Below are positions 52,240 through 60,985 of a stretch of 64,000 bases of DNA, in pieces. Position numbers and translations under genes: made by a program. The notes beneath the pieces were generated by a model. The model was not told the DNA's origin. It did not search any database and saw only the letters and a program-made list of their open reading frames with translations. Location of the stretch: the NCBI RefSeq assembly GCF_036408795.1, contig NZ_JAZGJP010000005.1:62001-126000 (forward strand), read 5' to 3'. Origin of the DNA: Olsenella_L kribbiana. Lineage in GTDB: Bacteria > Actinomycetota > Coriobacteriia > Coriobacteriales > Atopobiaceae. The stretch's first letter is position 1, and each line of letters opens with the position of its first letter.

Positions 52240-52781
52240 CTTCCTGTTTCCTTGTCAGCATCCTGGCTCTCCTGCACAGAAGGATACGTGACATAGCCCT
52301 TGTCGGAGGAAGCCTCCTTCGCATCTTCAGGCTCTGCTGCAGGAGCGCCCTCTTCGAGAGCATGCTCGCCTCTCGGCTTTGCGCCCAGAGCGGATGCAAT
52401 GCGGGCACCAGCAGTTGCAGCTCCTGCTGCGACCTTTGCAACGCCCGCCGAAACCACATTCGTCGCATCTGCTGCCGTGCCGGACACCTCGGAGACATCG
52501 TCCAGGATGCCATTGATCTTGGCCAGGCTCTCGTTTGCGGAGTCGACCGCATCGCGTGCGCTCTCGAGGATTGGCTCGACCTGCTTTGCAGATGGCTGCA
52601 GGTCGTCCACCATGCCATCGGCCTTCGCGATGATGGGCTCGATCTCGTCGATTGCGTGGTTCGCCGAAGCCGTCACCTCGTCGATGGACTTGCGGGCCTT
52701 CCTGATGGTGATGGCAAGCTCCGCCACTGCCCAGATGCCTGCTGCCACAAGCACGGCCAGAAGCACGTCGGTAAGACTCAT
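52236..52781 (-). CDS. DUF948-like membrane-anchored coiled-coil protein
   Basis: A 181-residue protein with an N-terminal transmembrane helix (~4-24) followed by a long helical region with heptads. Phrases such as IRKARKSIDEVTASANHAIDEIEPIIAK are typical of DUF948 proteins. The last ~50 residues are charged and disordered. It may be involved in stress or envelope function. ATG 52779-52781 is preceded by GGGAG. It is the first gene of the anti-sigma/sigma/AI-2E group. Confidence 0.7.
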   Translation of the reverse strand: MSLTDVLLAVLVAAGIWAVAELAITIRKARKSIDEVTASANHAIDEIEPIIAKADGMVDDLQPSAKQVEPILESARDAVDSANESLAKINGILDDVSEVSGTAADATNVVSAGVAKVAAGAATAGARIASALGAKPRGEHALEEGAPAAEPEDAKEASSDKGYVTYPSVQESQDADKETGR

Positions 52782-52821
52782 GCTGGCTCCCTTCCTCTCA
52801 GCGCACATACTCAAAGATTCG

Positions 52822-52837
52822 GCCTCCCCCTGGAGGC
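52822..52837 (-). terminator. Weak hairpin after rarA
   Basis: A 6-bp stem (GCCTCC/GGAGGC) with a short loop, 15 bases after the rarA stop, followed by CGAATCTTTG. It has no real U-tract and is only a possible terminator. Confidence 0.35.
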
Positions 52838-52852
52838 ATGCTCTTCTGGATT

Positions 52853-54217
52853 CTATCCGTTTTTGCCGGCCTTATGCGAAGCTGCATCCTGGCGATCGCG
52901 TCCTGTCTGCTCGATGCGCCATGATTCCCATCCCCTGCCGCTCGGCTGGAAGAAGCAGCCACGCTCGAGGCCATCCGGCAGATACTGCTGCTCGACCCAG
53001 CCAGAAGGATAGTCATGCGGATAGAGATAGGCCCCATAGGACTCGGACCCCGGACGGTGACGGTCGCGCAGATAGGACGGCACGGCACGTGCAGGGCCTT
53101 CCCGCACTTCCTTGAGCGCAGCATCGATTGCCGCCTCTGCTGCGTTGGACTTAGGGGCGAGCGCATTGTAGAGCGCGGCCTGGCAGAGGTTGATCCGGCA
53201 TTCCGGATAGCCGATGACCTCAGCCGAGCGGAATGCTGCCTCCGCCACGCATATTGCCATCGGATCTGCATTGCCGATATCTTCCGAGGCGCAGATCAGG
53301 ATGCGGCGCGCGATGAACTTCGGATCCTCCCCTGCATCGATCATGCGGGCTAGCCAAAAGACCGTGGCATCAGGGTCGGATCCCCTCATCGACTTGATGA
53401 AGGCGGAGATGATGTCGTAATGCTCGTCTCCCGACTTGTCGTAGCTCTGCCCATGGCGAGGATTGGCCTCCTCGACGAGTGCCCGTGTGATCTTCCAAGG
53501 GCCTTCGTCTGCCTTGCCTTCGCTTTCTTTGCCAGGCACAGGCGCTGCAAGCTGCGCTGCAAGCTCGAGCGACGTGAGGGCAGACCGCGCATCTCCGCCA
53601 GCAAGCGTCACAATCTCCGCTTCTGCATCCTCATCGAGCACATACTTCCCATCGAGACCCTGAGGCGCCGCAACCGCACGCTCGACGATCTGCTTGATAT
53701 CGTCGTCGGACAGAAGAGAGAGCTCGACGACACGCGAGCGCGAAAGCAGGGCCGAGTTCACCTCGAAGTAGGGATTTTCTGTCGTTGCGCCGACAAGAAC
53801 GACCGTGCGGTCCTCGACAGCATGGAGCAGCGCATCCTGCTGGCTCCTGCTGAAGCGGTGGATCTCGTCGACGAAGAGGATTGTGCGCTTCCCCTGCGCA
53901 AGCCAGCGGTGCTCGGCATCTGAAATCTCGCGCCTCAGGTCCTTCACGGTTCCCGTGACAGCCGAGACCTCGACGAACTCCGCGTGCGTCGTATGCGCGA
54001 TGATGCGGGCAAGGGTGGTCTTTCCGGTCCCTGCTGGCCCATAGAGGATGACAGAGGTCAGCATATCGTGCTCGATTGCCGCGCGGAGCCACGAGCCAGG
54101 GCCTACCGCCTCCGTCTGGCCGACATAGTCCTCGAGCGTCTCAGGACGCATGCGCACTGCAAGCGGTGCATGCTTCATGCGCGCCTCGCGTTCATAGGCA
54201 CTGAACAGATTGTCCAC
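52853..54217 (-). CDS. rarA: Replication-associated recombination protein RarA/MgsA
   Basis: A 454-residue AAA+ ATPase related to clamp-loader subunits, acting at stalled forks. Walker A is GPAGTGKTT (60-68), Walker B LFVDEIHRFSRSQQDALL, and GATTENPYFEVNSALLSR, GGDARSALTSLE and KSMRGSDPDATVFWLARM follow. The C-terminal tetramerisation domain is intact (SPLRDRHRPGSES-like YLRDRHRPGSESYGAYLYPHDYP). The start is GTG at 54215-54217 with GGAGGG 8 bases upstream. It follows dgt by 4 bases. Confidence 0.95.
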   Translation of the reverse strand: MDNLFSAYEREARMKHAPLAVRMRPETLEDYVGQTEAVGPGSWLRAAIEHDMLTSVILYGPAGTGKTTLARIIAHTTHAEFVEVSAVTGTVKDLRREISDAEHRWLAQGKRTILFVDEIHRFSRSQQDALLHAVEDRTVVLVGATTENPYFEVNSALLSRSRVVELSLLSDDDIKQIVERAVAAPQGLDGKYVLDEDAEAEIVTLAGGDARSALTSLELAAQLAAPVPGKESEGKADEGPWKITRALVEEANPRHGQSYDKSGDEHYDIISAFIKSMRGSDPDATVFWLARMIDAGEDPKFIARRILICASEDIGNADPMAICVAEAAFRSAEVIGYPECRINLCQAALYNALAPKSNAAEAAIDAALKEVREGPARAVPSYLRDRHRPGSESYGAYLYPHDYPSGWVEQQYLPDGLERGCFFQPSGRGWESWRIEQTGRDRQDAASHKAGKNG

Positions 54218-54221
54218 GCCG

Positions 54222-55484
54222 CTATCCCTCCCATTCCCTGACAGGAAGCTTGTAGTCGAAGTAGCTGCGCTTCGGGAAGAGCCTTCTCGCTTCAGGGAAG
54301 AGCCGCTCGCAGGTTGCTATGAAGTAGTCGTCGGTCATCGCGCTGATGAAGTCTGCCACGGTCTGGTCAGGCGAGCTCTTCCAGTCATAGGTCCTGCCAT
54401 AGTGCGCCAGATGCGCCTCGAGCGGGATGATGTGATGATGGAAGATCGCGCGGCTCTCGTCTCCCGAAGCGAGGCTTTCGAGCTCATGGTCATAGAGCGC
54501 TGAGAAGAGCTCCTGGATGTCCTCCGAGAAGTCGCCTGCCACCTCGTGCGTGCGGTAGATCTTCTCGTAGTTCTCCTCCTTCGCACGCGCGAGCTCCCGG
54601 AAGCCTTCCTCGCTCATCGAAATCTCAGGCTTTTCGAAGCTCTCGTTCACGATATCGGCGACGAAGGCCGAGAGCGCCCAGGCATTGTAGCCACCGCCAA
54701 GGCCATCCCTGAAGGCGTCCTCGCCGACAAGGCCGGCACGCACCGCATCCTGGCGGTCCTTGCCGACATAGGCAATGATGTCAGAGAGGCGCACGACGCA
54801 CCCTTCCTTTGTCATTGGCCGCAGCGTCTTCACGAATGCTGGCCCTTCTGCCCAGCAGCGCTCGATCCTCCTGTCGAATTCTCCGAAATCCGCAAGACCG
54901 CTTGTCTTCAGATGCTGGTTCACGAACTCGCCGTTGTGGCAGAGGGCGCCGTCGAGCGTCTGGAGCGCGATGTTCCTGCCGTAGAGCACATCGAGGACGC
55001 GCACGCTCTGGACGTTGTGCATGAACCAGAGGCCGCTCCTCTCGTGGAAAACATCGTTCAGGAAGTGCTCGCCTGCATGCCCGAAGGGCGTATGCCCAAG
55101 ATCGTGGCCCAAGGCCATGGCCTCGATCAGGTCGAGATTGAGTCCCAGGGCACGGCCGATATCACGGGCGACCCGGGCCACAAGCTGCACGTGGAGCCCG
55201 CGCCTCGTGAGATCGTCATTTGCTGCGAACGAGAACACCTGGGTCTTGCCGGACAGCCTGTTGTAGGCAGGCATATGGATGATCTTTTCCGTATCGCGCA
55301 GGAATGCCGGGCGCATGACGGACTCTTCGTCGGCAGCACGCGCGTCGCGCCTGAGCGCTGCCTCGTCGGGAGTTGCACCGTCTGCATGCGCACCCGATGC
55401 AAGCAGAGCCTTCACGCCTGCTTCCACATCGGGCGAAAGCGTTCCTGCAAGGTGCGGAGCCAAAGGATTCAGGAGCCTGGCCAT
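54222..55484 (-). CDS. dgt: Deoxyguanosinetriphosphate triphosphohydrolase-like protein
   Basis: A 420-residue HD-domain dNTP triphosphohydrolase. RDTEKIIHMPAYNRLSGKTQVF contains the first His. AMALGHDLGHTPFGHAGE has the HD pair His127-Asp128, and the third His and Asp lie in the C-terminal helices. It controls dNTP pools. ATG 55482-55484 has AAGGAGG 6 bases upstream. It forms an operon with rarA, coupling nucleotide control and fork repair. Confidence 0.92.
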   Translation of the reverse strand: MARLLNPLAPHLAGTLSPDVEAGVKALLASGAHADGATPDEAALRRDARAADEESVMRPAFLRDTEKIIHMPAYNRLSGKTQVFSFAANDDLTRRGLHVQLVARVARDIGRALGLNLDLIEAMALGHDLGHTPFGHAGEHFLNDVFHERSGLWFMHNVQSVRVLDVLYGRNIALQTLDGALCHNGEFVNQHLKTSGLADFGEFDRRIERCWAEGPAFVKTLRPMTKEGCVVRLSDIIAYVGKDRQDAVRAGLVGEDAFRDGLGGGYNAWALSAFVADIVNESFEKPEISMSEEGFRELARAKEENYEKIYRTHEVAGDFSEDIQELFSALYDHELESLASGDESRAIFHHHIIPLEAHLAHYGRTYDWKSSPDQTVADFISAMTDDYFIATCERLFPEARRLFPKRSYFDYKLPVREWEG

Positions 55485-55542
55485 ACGGTCCTCCTTCTGC
55501 TGTCTCGTCTCTTGTCAGGAATCAGTATAGATCAGCCAGCGA

Positions 55543-57396
55543 TCAGACGTTCCCTCTCAGAAGAAGGTACTGCTCATCTGCAGGGCTCACCTCGAAGCCG
55601 AGCTCTGAATGGAGACGGAGCGACGGCTTGCTTTCGGGCGCTATGAGTGCCCAGGGCACCCTGCCTTCCGCAAGAAGACGGTTCACAAGCCTGCCTTCGA
55701 GGGCAGACGCCCAGCCGCGTCTGCGCCATTCCGGCTTCACTTCGAGAGGGCCGATCGAGCCATCCGCACGAAGCCCCACGACGCCGACCAGCTCGTCTCC
55801 ATCGAAGCCGCCGAGAAGCGTGCCGCCTGAAAGGCTTTCGAGAATCTCCGCATCGGCACGTTCGCTCTTCCCATGGAGGAAGGCTGATACCTCATCTGCA
55901 GCATCCTTGCTGAGCGTCTCGATATGGTAGCGCTTGGCCACCTTGCAGCGGCGCCTTCCCTTGTAGACCGCGAGGTGGAGCGGCATCTTCTTCGTGAGTC
56001 CGAGCTCTTCTGCTGCAAAGGATGCAAGTTCTGGCTCGAGGAGCAGGAGGCGGTCTGCATGGCTCTGGAGTGCAAGCGCATCTTTCCCCTCTTCTGCATC
56101 AGGCGCAAAGAGGATCTCGGTCCCCTGGGCATTCCGCGCAAGGATCGAACCTTCCGAGACATGGAGAAAGGCAAGGCTGCCCCTTTTTGCCTGCTCCATG
56201 AGGGGGAAGGCACGGCGCGGCGCATGGGCAAGGATCTTCCCTGCTGCCGCGGCAAGCTCTTCCTCAGAACGCGTGTCAGGATGCGTCAGATACGCGAAGC
56301 GCCGACAGATCGTAGATTGGCTCTTCTCTCCTGGATGGTCGCATCCGTCGGCGAAGGCCCGAGGAGCCCTATCGGAGAGATGCGAGCCATCCACAAGCTT
56401 CATGTATGGGTGGCGGGCACACTCCTCTTCGAGCACGGGGGCAACCTTTGCCATGCAGCTTCTCGGATGCGTCTGGTAGCGCTCCTCCCTATAGGGGAAC
56501 GGCGTCAGGACATACGTCTCGGCATCCGGATAGCGCGCTGCGAGCGCTGAAAGGCTCGTGCGCACATCGAAGCGGAGCCTGCTTTCCGGGTACGCCTCAT
56601 AGCGGTAGTTTGCACCGAGCTCGACAATGACCTGAGCGACGTCGAGGCCCTCGGGCAGCGTCTCGAAGAACTGCGGCTCGAAGACCTGGCCGCCGACGGA
56701 CAGGTTCAGAAGGTCGAGGTTCTGAGAATCTGCCCACTGGGCCACCCAGGCATGCCGCGGATCTTCCGTGACGAAGCCCTGGGCTATCGAGTCGCCAATC
56801 ACAAGGCACAAGGGGCGTGCCTCAATGGGCTCGAGCGTCGTGCCGTCGCCCCAGATCCTGCCCAGGCGCACGCCGCGAAGGCAGGGCAGCCATATCTCCA
56901 CCTCATGCTCTGGCCCGAAACCCGGAAGGCGCTGCAGGTGCCAGGAAGGATGGAGCGTATCCTCATCGAGATACCAGCTGACGACCTCTCTGCCCTCTCC
57001 TGCCTCATGGAATGCAAGCTTCCGTCCATCGCAGGTGCAGGACACCCCGTCATGTGCTTTCCAGGCAGCAGGGTCTTTTCCGTCCACATCCTTGAGCACC
57101 GCCCGGGTGCCGGAAGGCTCCTCATCCCACACAAGCTCGAGCGCAATCTCGAGCGAGTTCGTGCGGAGACGCAGCACCATGCCTGCAGAGGTCTTTCCCA
57201 TCTGCTTGTAGAGCCCTGGATGCCATGCCACGCAGCTGCCGAGCGCGCGCATGCCCGCCTCGCTCATGCGCCAGGGACGGGTGAGGCCCGCTGCCTCCTC
57301 TTCCGTGCGGAGCGCTCCATGGAGGAAGCGCGCTGCCGGCGCCTCGATGAGGAGCCGGCGCGTATCCTCTGATGTGAGCATGTCTTTGAGACCCAT
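55543..57396 (-). CDS. SGNH/GDSL hydrolase fused to a GNAT domain
   Basis: A 617-residue three-part protein. An N-terminal beta-rich domain (~1-190) precedes an SGNH hydrolase (~195-385). That part has block I GDSIAQGF (Ser203), block II NLSVGG, block III GANYRYE and the Asp/His pair in DGCDHP (Asp350, His354). The C-terminal ~115 residues resemble a GNAT acetyltransferase (ELVGVVGLRADGS, LEVKPEWRRRGWASALE, LHSELGF). No signal peptide is apparent. The N-terminal jelly-roll plus SGNH unit resembles CE2-type carbohydrate esterases. The substrate is unknown. ATG 57394-57396 is preceded by GAGGGG. Confidence 0.78.
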   Translation of the reverse strand: MGLKDMLTSEDTRRLLIEAPAARFLHGALRTEEEAAGLTRPWRMSEAGMRALGSCVAWHPGLYKQMGKTSAGMVLRLRTNSLEIALELVWDEEPSGTRAVLKDVDGKDPAAWKAHDGVSCTCDGRKLAFHEAGEGREVVSWYLDEDTLHPSWHLQRLPGFGPEHEVEIWLPCLRGVRLGRIWGDGTTLEPIEARPLCLVIGDSIAQGFVTEDPRHAWVAQWADSQNLDLLNLSVGGQVFEPQFFETLPEGLDVAQVIVELGANYRYEAYPESRLRFDVRTSLSALAARYPDAETYVLTPFPYREERYQTHPRSCMAKVAPVLEEECARHPYMKLVDGSHLSDRAPRAFADGCDHPGEKSQSTICRRFAYLTHPDTRSEEELAAAAGKILAHAPRRAFPLMEQAKRGSLAFLHVSEGSILARNAQGTEILFAPDAEEGKDALALQSHADRLLLLEPELASFAAEELGLTKKMPLHLAVYKGRRRCKVAKRYHIETLSKDAADEVSAFLHGKSERADAEILESLSGGTLLGGFDGDELVGVVGLRADGSIGPLEVKPEWRRRGWASALEGRLVNRLLAEGRVPWALIAPESKPSLRLHSELGFEVSPADEQYLLLRGNV

Positions 57397-57448
57397 GGAG
57401 CTGACCCCTCGTGCCGCGATATGGCGCAAATCTTACTATTGCTCCATC

Positions 57449-57961
57449 TTAGCGGGCTTTTCCGCCATCTGCAGCTTCGCGGACAGGACGGTAAGCCAAA
57501 AGCAGATCGGGGAGGCGCATCCGGGCATTTGCAGGGCTCGTCGAAGGCAGGGCATGGGCAGAGATGCCTGCTGCCTTCTCCACATAGCGCCGGTAGAGCG
57601 CATGCGCTCTCGTGCCCGTCGTGAAGACGCACCCGATCGAGGTGCCTGAAAGAAGCTTCGCTATATCGTTCGGCACGACGTCGGTGATGCTTGCATCAGA
57701 GGCACCCCGTATGCGGCAGCGATGGATCACGTCCCAGAGGGCGATATGGTGCACAGCACAGAAGGCAATGCGCTCCTCATTTGTGAGCGGCTCGTCCTCT
57801 TCCCAGAGCCCTGCCATGACAGGCCAGAAGCGGTTCTGCGGATTTGCATAGTACATGCCGGTTTCGCGGGACTTGGGGCTCGGAAGGCTCCCCAGGATGA
57901 GGACGCGGGCGTCTGCCGGCAGAATCGGTTCCAGAGGATGGACGATCGTCTCAGTCTCCAT
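57449..57961 (-). CDS. Hypoxanthine/uracil-DNA glycosylase family protein
   Basis: A 170-residue member of the UDG superfamily most like the deoxyinosine (TIGR04274-type) glycosylases. LILGSLPSPKSRETGMYYANPQNRFWPVMAG is the substrate-binding start. ALWDVIHRCRIRGASDASI follows, and FTTGTRAHALYRRY with LPSTSPANARM matches the C-terminal motif. It would remove damaged bases from DNA. ATG 57959-57961 lies within the last codons of the phosphatase gene, overlapping by 11 bases. Confidence 0.8.
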   Translation of the reverse strand: METETIVHPLEPILPADARVLILGSLPSPKSRETGMYYANPQNRFWPVMAGLWEEDEPLTNEERIAFCAVHHIALWDVIHRCRIRGASDASITDVVPNDIAKLLSGTSIGCVFTTGTRAHALYRRYVEKAAGISAHALPSTSPANARMRLPDLLLAYRPVREAADGGKAR

Positions 57962-58742
57962 CAAGCACGTCCTCGTAGAACTCTTTCCGGTCATCGAGCC
58001 TCAGCATGCAGAGCCTGCCATGGTCAGGCACCGACCCCGCCCCGCAGTCGATAACAAGACGGTCGGCAACGCCGCCTGTCGCCTCCGTCGCGCCAAGCGA
58101 GAGCATCTGGCATCTGCCATCGTCGTTCAGGGCACTTCTGTCTGTCACATCGGCAAGCGTTTCTGCAAGCGCTGTCGGCGTATGTCCGCCGACGATGACG
58201 GGGCCTTCGCCCTTTGCATCGAGAAGGCCGGTCGGCCGGTCGAGATACCCTTCGCGGATCCAGACAAGGTCATCCGCATCCTGCGCCGCAAGCGCTGCGG
58301 AGATATGGTCCGCTGCATCGGCAGCGAGCTTCTCTGTCCGCAGGCCGGCATGCACGAGCACGTACGTCCTTCCGGCAACGGTCTTCACGATCCAGCGCGC
58401 CAGGCCTGCCGCCCAGTCGAGCAAATCGTGGCGTGCGTCCGCCTTCATCTTCATGAGCCCCCGGGCAGTTGGGACGCCGCCATTGATGGCCCAGTTCAGA
58501 AGCGCCTCCTGATCCTGCGGATTGTGGAAGAAGTCGAGCATGAGCTGCTCATGGTTGCCAAGAAGGACCGTCGCATTCGGCAGGTTCCGGCAGAGCTTCA
58601 TGACCTCGACAGAGTCAGGTCCTCTGTCGACCATGTCGCCCAGGATGTAGATCTCGTCGTTTTCGGCAGGCGAGACCTTCTCGAGGAGGCGGTCGAGCGT
58701 CTTCAGTCTGCCATGTATGTCAGAGAGTGCATAGCATGCCAT
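57951..58742 (-). CDS. Calcineurin-like metallophosphatase
   Basis: A 263-residue PPP-type phosphoesterase. SDIHGRLKTLDRLL (His), GDMVDRGPDS (Asp/Asp), LLGNHEQLMLD (Asn/His), VHAGLR and GGHTPT supply the dinuclear metal site. Relatives include bacterial PrpE-like protein or Ap4A phosphatases; the substrate is not defined. ATG 58740-58742 has AAGGAG 5 bases upstream. It is followed, with overlap, by the glycosylase gene. Confidence 0.85.
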   Translation of the reverse strand: MACYALSDIHGRLKTLDRLLEKVSPAENDEIYILGDMVDRGPDSVEVMKLCRNLPNATVLLGNHEQLMLDFFHNPQDQEALLNWAINGGVPTARGLMKMKADARHDLLDWAAGLARWIVKTVAGRTYVLVHAGLRTEKLAADAADHISAALAAQDADDLVWIREGYLDRPTGLLDAKGEGPVIVGGHTPTALAETLADVTDRSALNDDGRCQMLSLGATEATGGVADRLVIDCGAGSVPDHGRLCMLRLDDRKEFYEDVLDGD

Positions 58743-58890
58743 GTCCGCTCCTTCCACCGCGCGCCCGCGCCATCACTCTAGGGCTTCTGCGAGAGAAGTG
58801 GCAGCAATTCCAGGAACAAAGTCTGCCAATGGCTGAACAGGTGCGGCTAGCGCCTGAATGCACCCCATGAACGGCAGGGAATATCCGCAT

Positions 58891-59283
58891 CTATGCAAGC
58901 TGCTTGTCGAGGTCGGCAAGCTCGTCCGGTATGTTCGAGAGGTCCCAGCCGAATGCCACAGCAACGGCACGCGCCTGGGCAAGCCTCAACTCGGACGTCT
59001 TGTCATCTCCGCGCCTCTCATAGAGCGAGGCGAGCTTGTCCAGCACGTAGGCAGCATATCCTGCAACCGTATCGCCGATGCCGGAGAGATCCATCATCGT
59101 GACGAGCGATTCAGGCGTCAGCATGAGCGCCGTCTCGGGATCGAGCTGCAGGAGGTCACCCACCGCATGCTCTGCCTCGTGGATCGATTTCAGGTCCTGG
59201 TGCGCTGCTGCGTGGAGCAGCGGGTCCGTGACGGCGTCGACGAACTGGGTGATGAGCATCATGATATAGTCGCGTTGCAGCAT
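58891..59283 (-). CDS. DUF6483 family protein
   Basis: A 130-residue helical protein starting LQRDYIMMLITQFVDAV, the typical DUF6483 opening. There are no catalytic motifs, no membrane helix and no signal peptide. The middle has two to three amphipathic helix pairs suggesting a TPR-like scaffold. Its function is unknown. ATG 59281-59283 has AGGAG upstream. It follows ruvB by 9 bases and is probably part of the same transcript. Confidence 0.75.
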   Translation of the reverse strand: MLQRDYIMMLITQFVDAVTDPLLHAAAHQDLKSIHEAEHAVGDLLQLDPETALMLTPESLVTMMDLSGIGDTVAGYAAYVLDKLASLYERRGDDKTSELRLAQARAVAVAFGWDLSNIPDELADLDKQLA

Positions 59284-59292
59284 GAGTCGCTC

Positions 59293-60345
59293 CTATGCGT
59301 CGGTAGGCGGAATGAGTCCGAGGTGCTCGAAGGCCGCACGGGTCGCTTTCCTTCCCTGCGGGGTCCGGATCACCAGACCACACTGTAGCAAATACGGCTC
59401 GTAGACGTCCTCGATCGTCGAAGGATCTTCGCTGACGGCACTCGCGATCGTCGTGAGGCCGACCGGACGTCCGCGGAACGTGCTGCAGAGCGCTGTCAGG
59501 ATCTTCACGTCCATCCAGTCGAGGCCGAGCTCGTCGATCTCGAAGAACGAGAGCGCCTCGCGGGCAACCTTTTCCGTAATCGTGCCATCGCTCTTCACCT
59601 GAGCATAGTCGCGCACGCGCTTCAGGAGCCTGTTCGCAAGGCGCGGCGTGCCACGGCTCCTCGACGCAATCTCCTGCGCGCCCTCCTCGTCGATCCCGAC
59701 ACCCAGGATGCCGGCAGAGCGTACAACGATCTTCGTGAGCTCAGGAATCGTGTAGTAGTCGAGACGGTAGGAGATGCCGAAGCGGTCGCGGAGAGGCCCT
59801 GTCAGAAGGCCGGTCCTCGTCGTTGCGCCGACAAGCGTGAACTTCGGGATATCGAGACGGATCGAACGGGCGGCAGGGCCCTTGCCGATCACGATATCGA
59901 GGAAGAAGTCCTCCATTGCAGGATAGAGGACCTCCTCCACCTGATGGTTGAGGCGGTGGATCTCGTCGACGAAGAGCACATCGCCTGGCTCGAGGTTCGT
60001 AAGTATTGCAGCAAGGTCGCCTGTGCGCTCGATCGCAGGGCCGCTCGTCGTATGCATCTTGGCACCCATCTCGTTTGCCAGGACATTCGCGAGCGTCGTC
60101 TTGCCGAGGCCCGGAGGGCCCGAGAAGATCACGTGGTCGAGCGGCTCGCCACGGCGCTTCGCCGCCTCGATGAGGACACGGAGATTGTCGCGCACACGCT
60201 CCTGGCCGATATAGTCATCGAGCGTGCGGGGCCTGAGCGTGCGGTCGACCTCGATATCGTCTTCCGTGAGCTCTCCCGAGACCTGGCGGGCATGTCCTGG
60301 CCGCGCCATGTCCTCGAAGAGATCGTCCTGCTTGGCCTGCCACAT
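59293..60345 (-). CDS. ruvB: Holliday junction branch migration ATPase RuvB
   Basis: A 350-residue AAA+ motor. RPRTLDDYIGQERVRDNLRVLI, Walker A GPPGLGKTTLA, Walker B LFVDEIHRLN, and GATTRTGLLTGPLRDRFGI are textbook RuvB. The C-terminal winged helix has GRPVGLTTIASAVSED and the product-binding RTPQGRKAT. ATG 60343-60345 is preferred because GGGAGG lies upstream and it is one base past the ruvA stop. GTG four codons earlier is too close to the same ribosome site. Confidence 0.97.
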   Translation of the reverse strand: MWQAKQDDLFEDMARPGHARQVSGELTEDDIEVDRTLRPRTLDDYIGQERVRDNLRVLIEAAKRRGEPLDHVIFSGPPGLGKTTLANVLANEMGAKMHTTSGPAIERTGDLAAILTNLEPGDVLFVDEIHRLNHQVEEVLYPAMEDFFLDIVIGKGPAARSIRLDIPKFTLVGATTRTGLLTGPLRDRFGISYRLDYYTIPELTKIVVRSAGILGVGIDEEGAQEIASRSRGTPRLANRLLKRVRDYAQVKSDGTITEKVAREALSFFEIDELGLDWMDVKILTALCSTFRGRPVGLTTIASAVSEDPSTIEDVYEPYLLQCGLVIRTPQGRKATRAAFEHLGLIPPTDA

Positions 60346-60346
60346 C

Positions 60347-60985
60347 CTAGATGCCACCTCCCAGACGCTTCAGCGCATAGCTGAGCGCTGCCTCGACGGA
60401 CACAGCTCCCGCCTCGTCTGCGCCCTTGAGCGCAAGCTCTGCCTCCTTCGGGGTGAATCCCATGGAGAGAAGCGCCTGCGTAACCTCTTCGGAAGGAGAC
60501 TCCACAAGCGGCAGAGGCGCACTCTTGCCAGCGGGAACCTCGGTGGCAGCCTTGCCGGCAAGGCCCATGAGGACAGGATCCTTCGCAAAGACGCCCTGGA
60601 GCTCCAGGATGAGGCGGTGCGCCGTCTTCTTGCCGACACCCGGCACGCGCGACATGCCCGCTGCATCGTCTGCTGCGACCACGGCATAGAGCTCTGCCGG
60701 CGTGAATGTCGAGAGAACGGAGAGCGCAAGGCGAGGCCCCACGCCTGCGACCTGGACCAGCCGGTCGAAGAGCGCGCGCTCCTCCTTCGTCGCGAATCCA
60801 TAGAGCCGAACTGCATCCTGGGAGACAATCATGCGGGTCAGAAGCGTCACGCCCGCCTCCCCTGCCTGGGGAAGCGACGCTGCCGTGTTTGCCGATATGC
60901 CGAGCTCATAGCCGACTCCGCCGACATCGAGCACAGCTGTCGTCGGCAGCACCTCCACGAGCGTTCCTGTCAGCTGCACGATCAT
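60347..60985 (-). CDS. ruvA: Holliday junction DNA-binding protein RuvA
   Basis: A 212-residue protein with an N-terminal OB domain (MIVQLTGTLVEV). Two helix-hairpin-helix motifs follow (VAGVGPRLALSVLS and VPGVGKKTAHRLILEL). A C-terminal domain III (~165-212) regulates RuvB. ATG overlaps the ruvC stop (ATGA). It forms the standard ruvC-ruvA-ruvB operon. Confidence 0.96.
   Translation of the reverse strand: MIVQLTGTLVEVLPTTAVLDVGGVGYELGISANTAASLPQAGEAGVTLLTRMIVSQDAVRLYGFATKEERALFDRLVQVAGVGPRLALSVLSTFTPAELYAVVAADDAAGMSRVPGVGKKTAHRLILELQGVFAKDPVLMGLAGKAATEVPAGKSAPLPLVESPSEEVTQALLSMGFTPKEAELALKGADEAGAVSVEAALSYALKRLGGGI

Noticed and set aside
58773..58982. A short 69-codon minus-strand frame after the phosphatase
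   Set aside because: It overlaps the certain DUF6483 gene in another frame and has no ribosome site.
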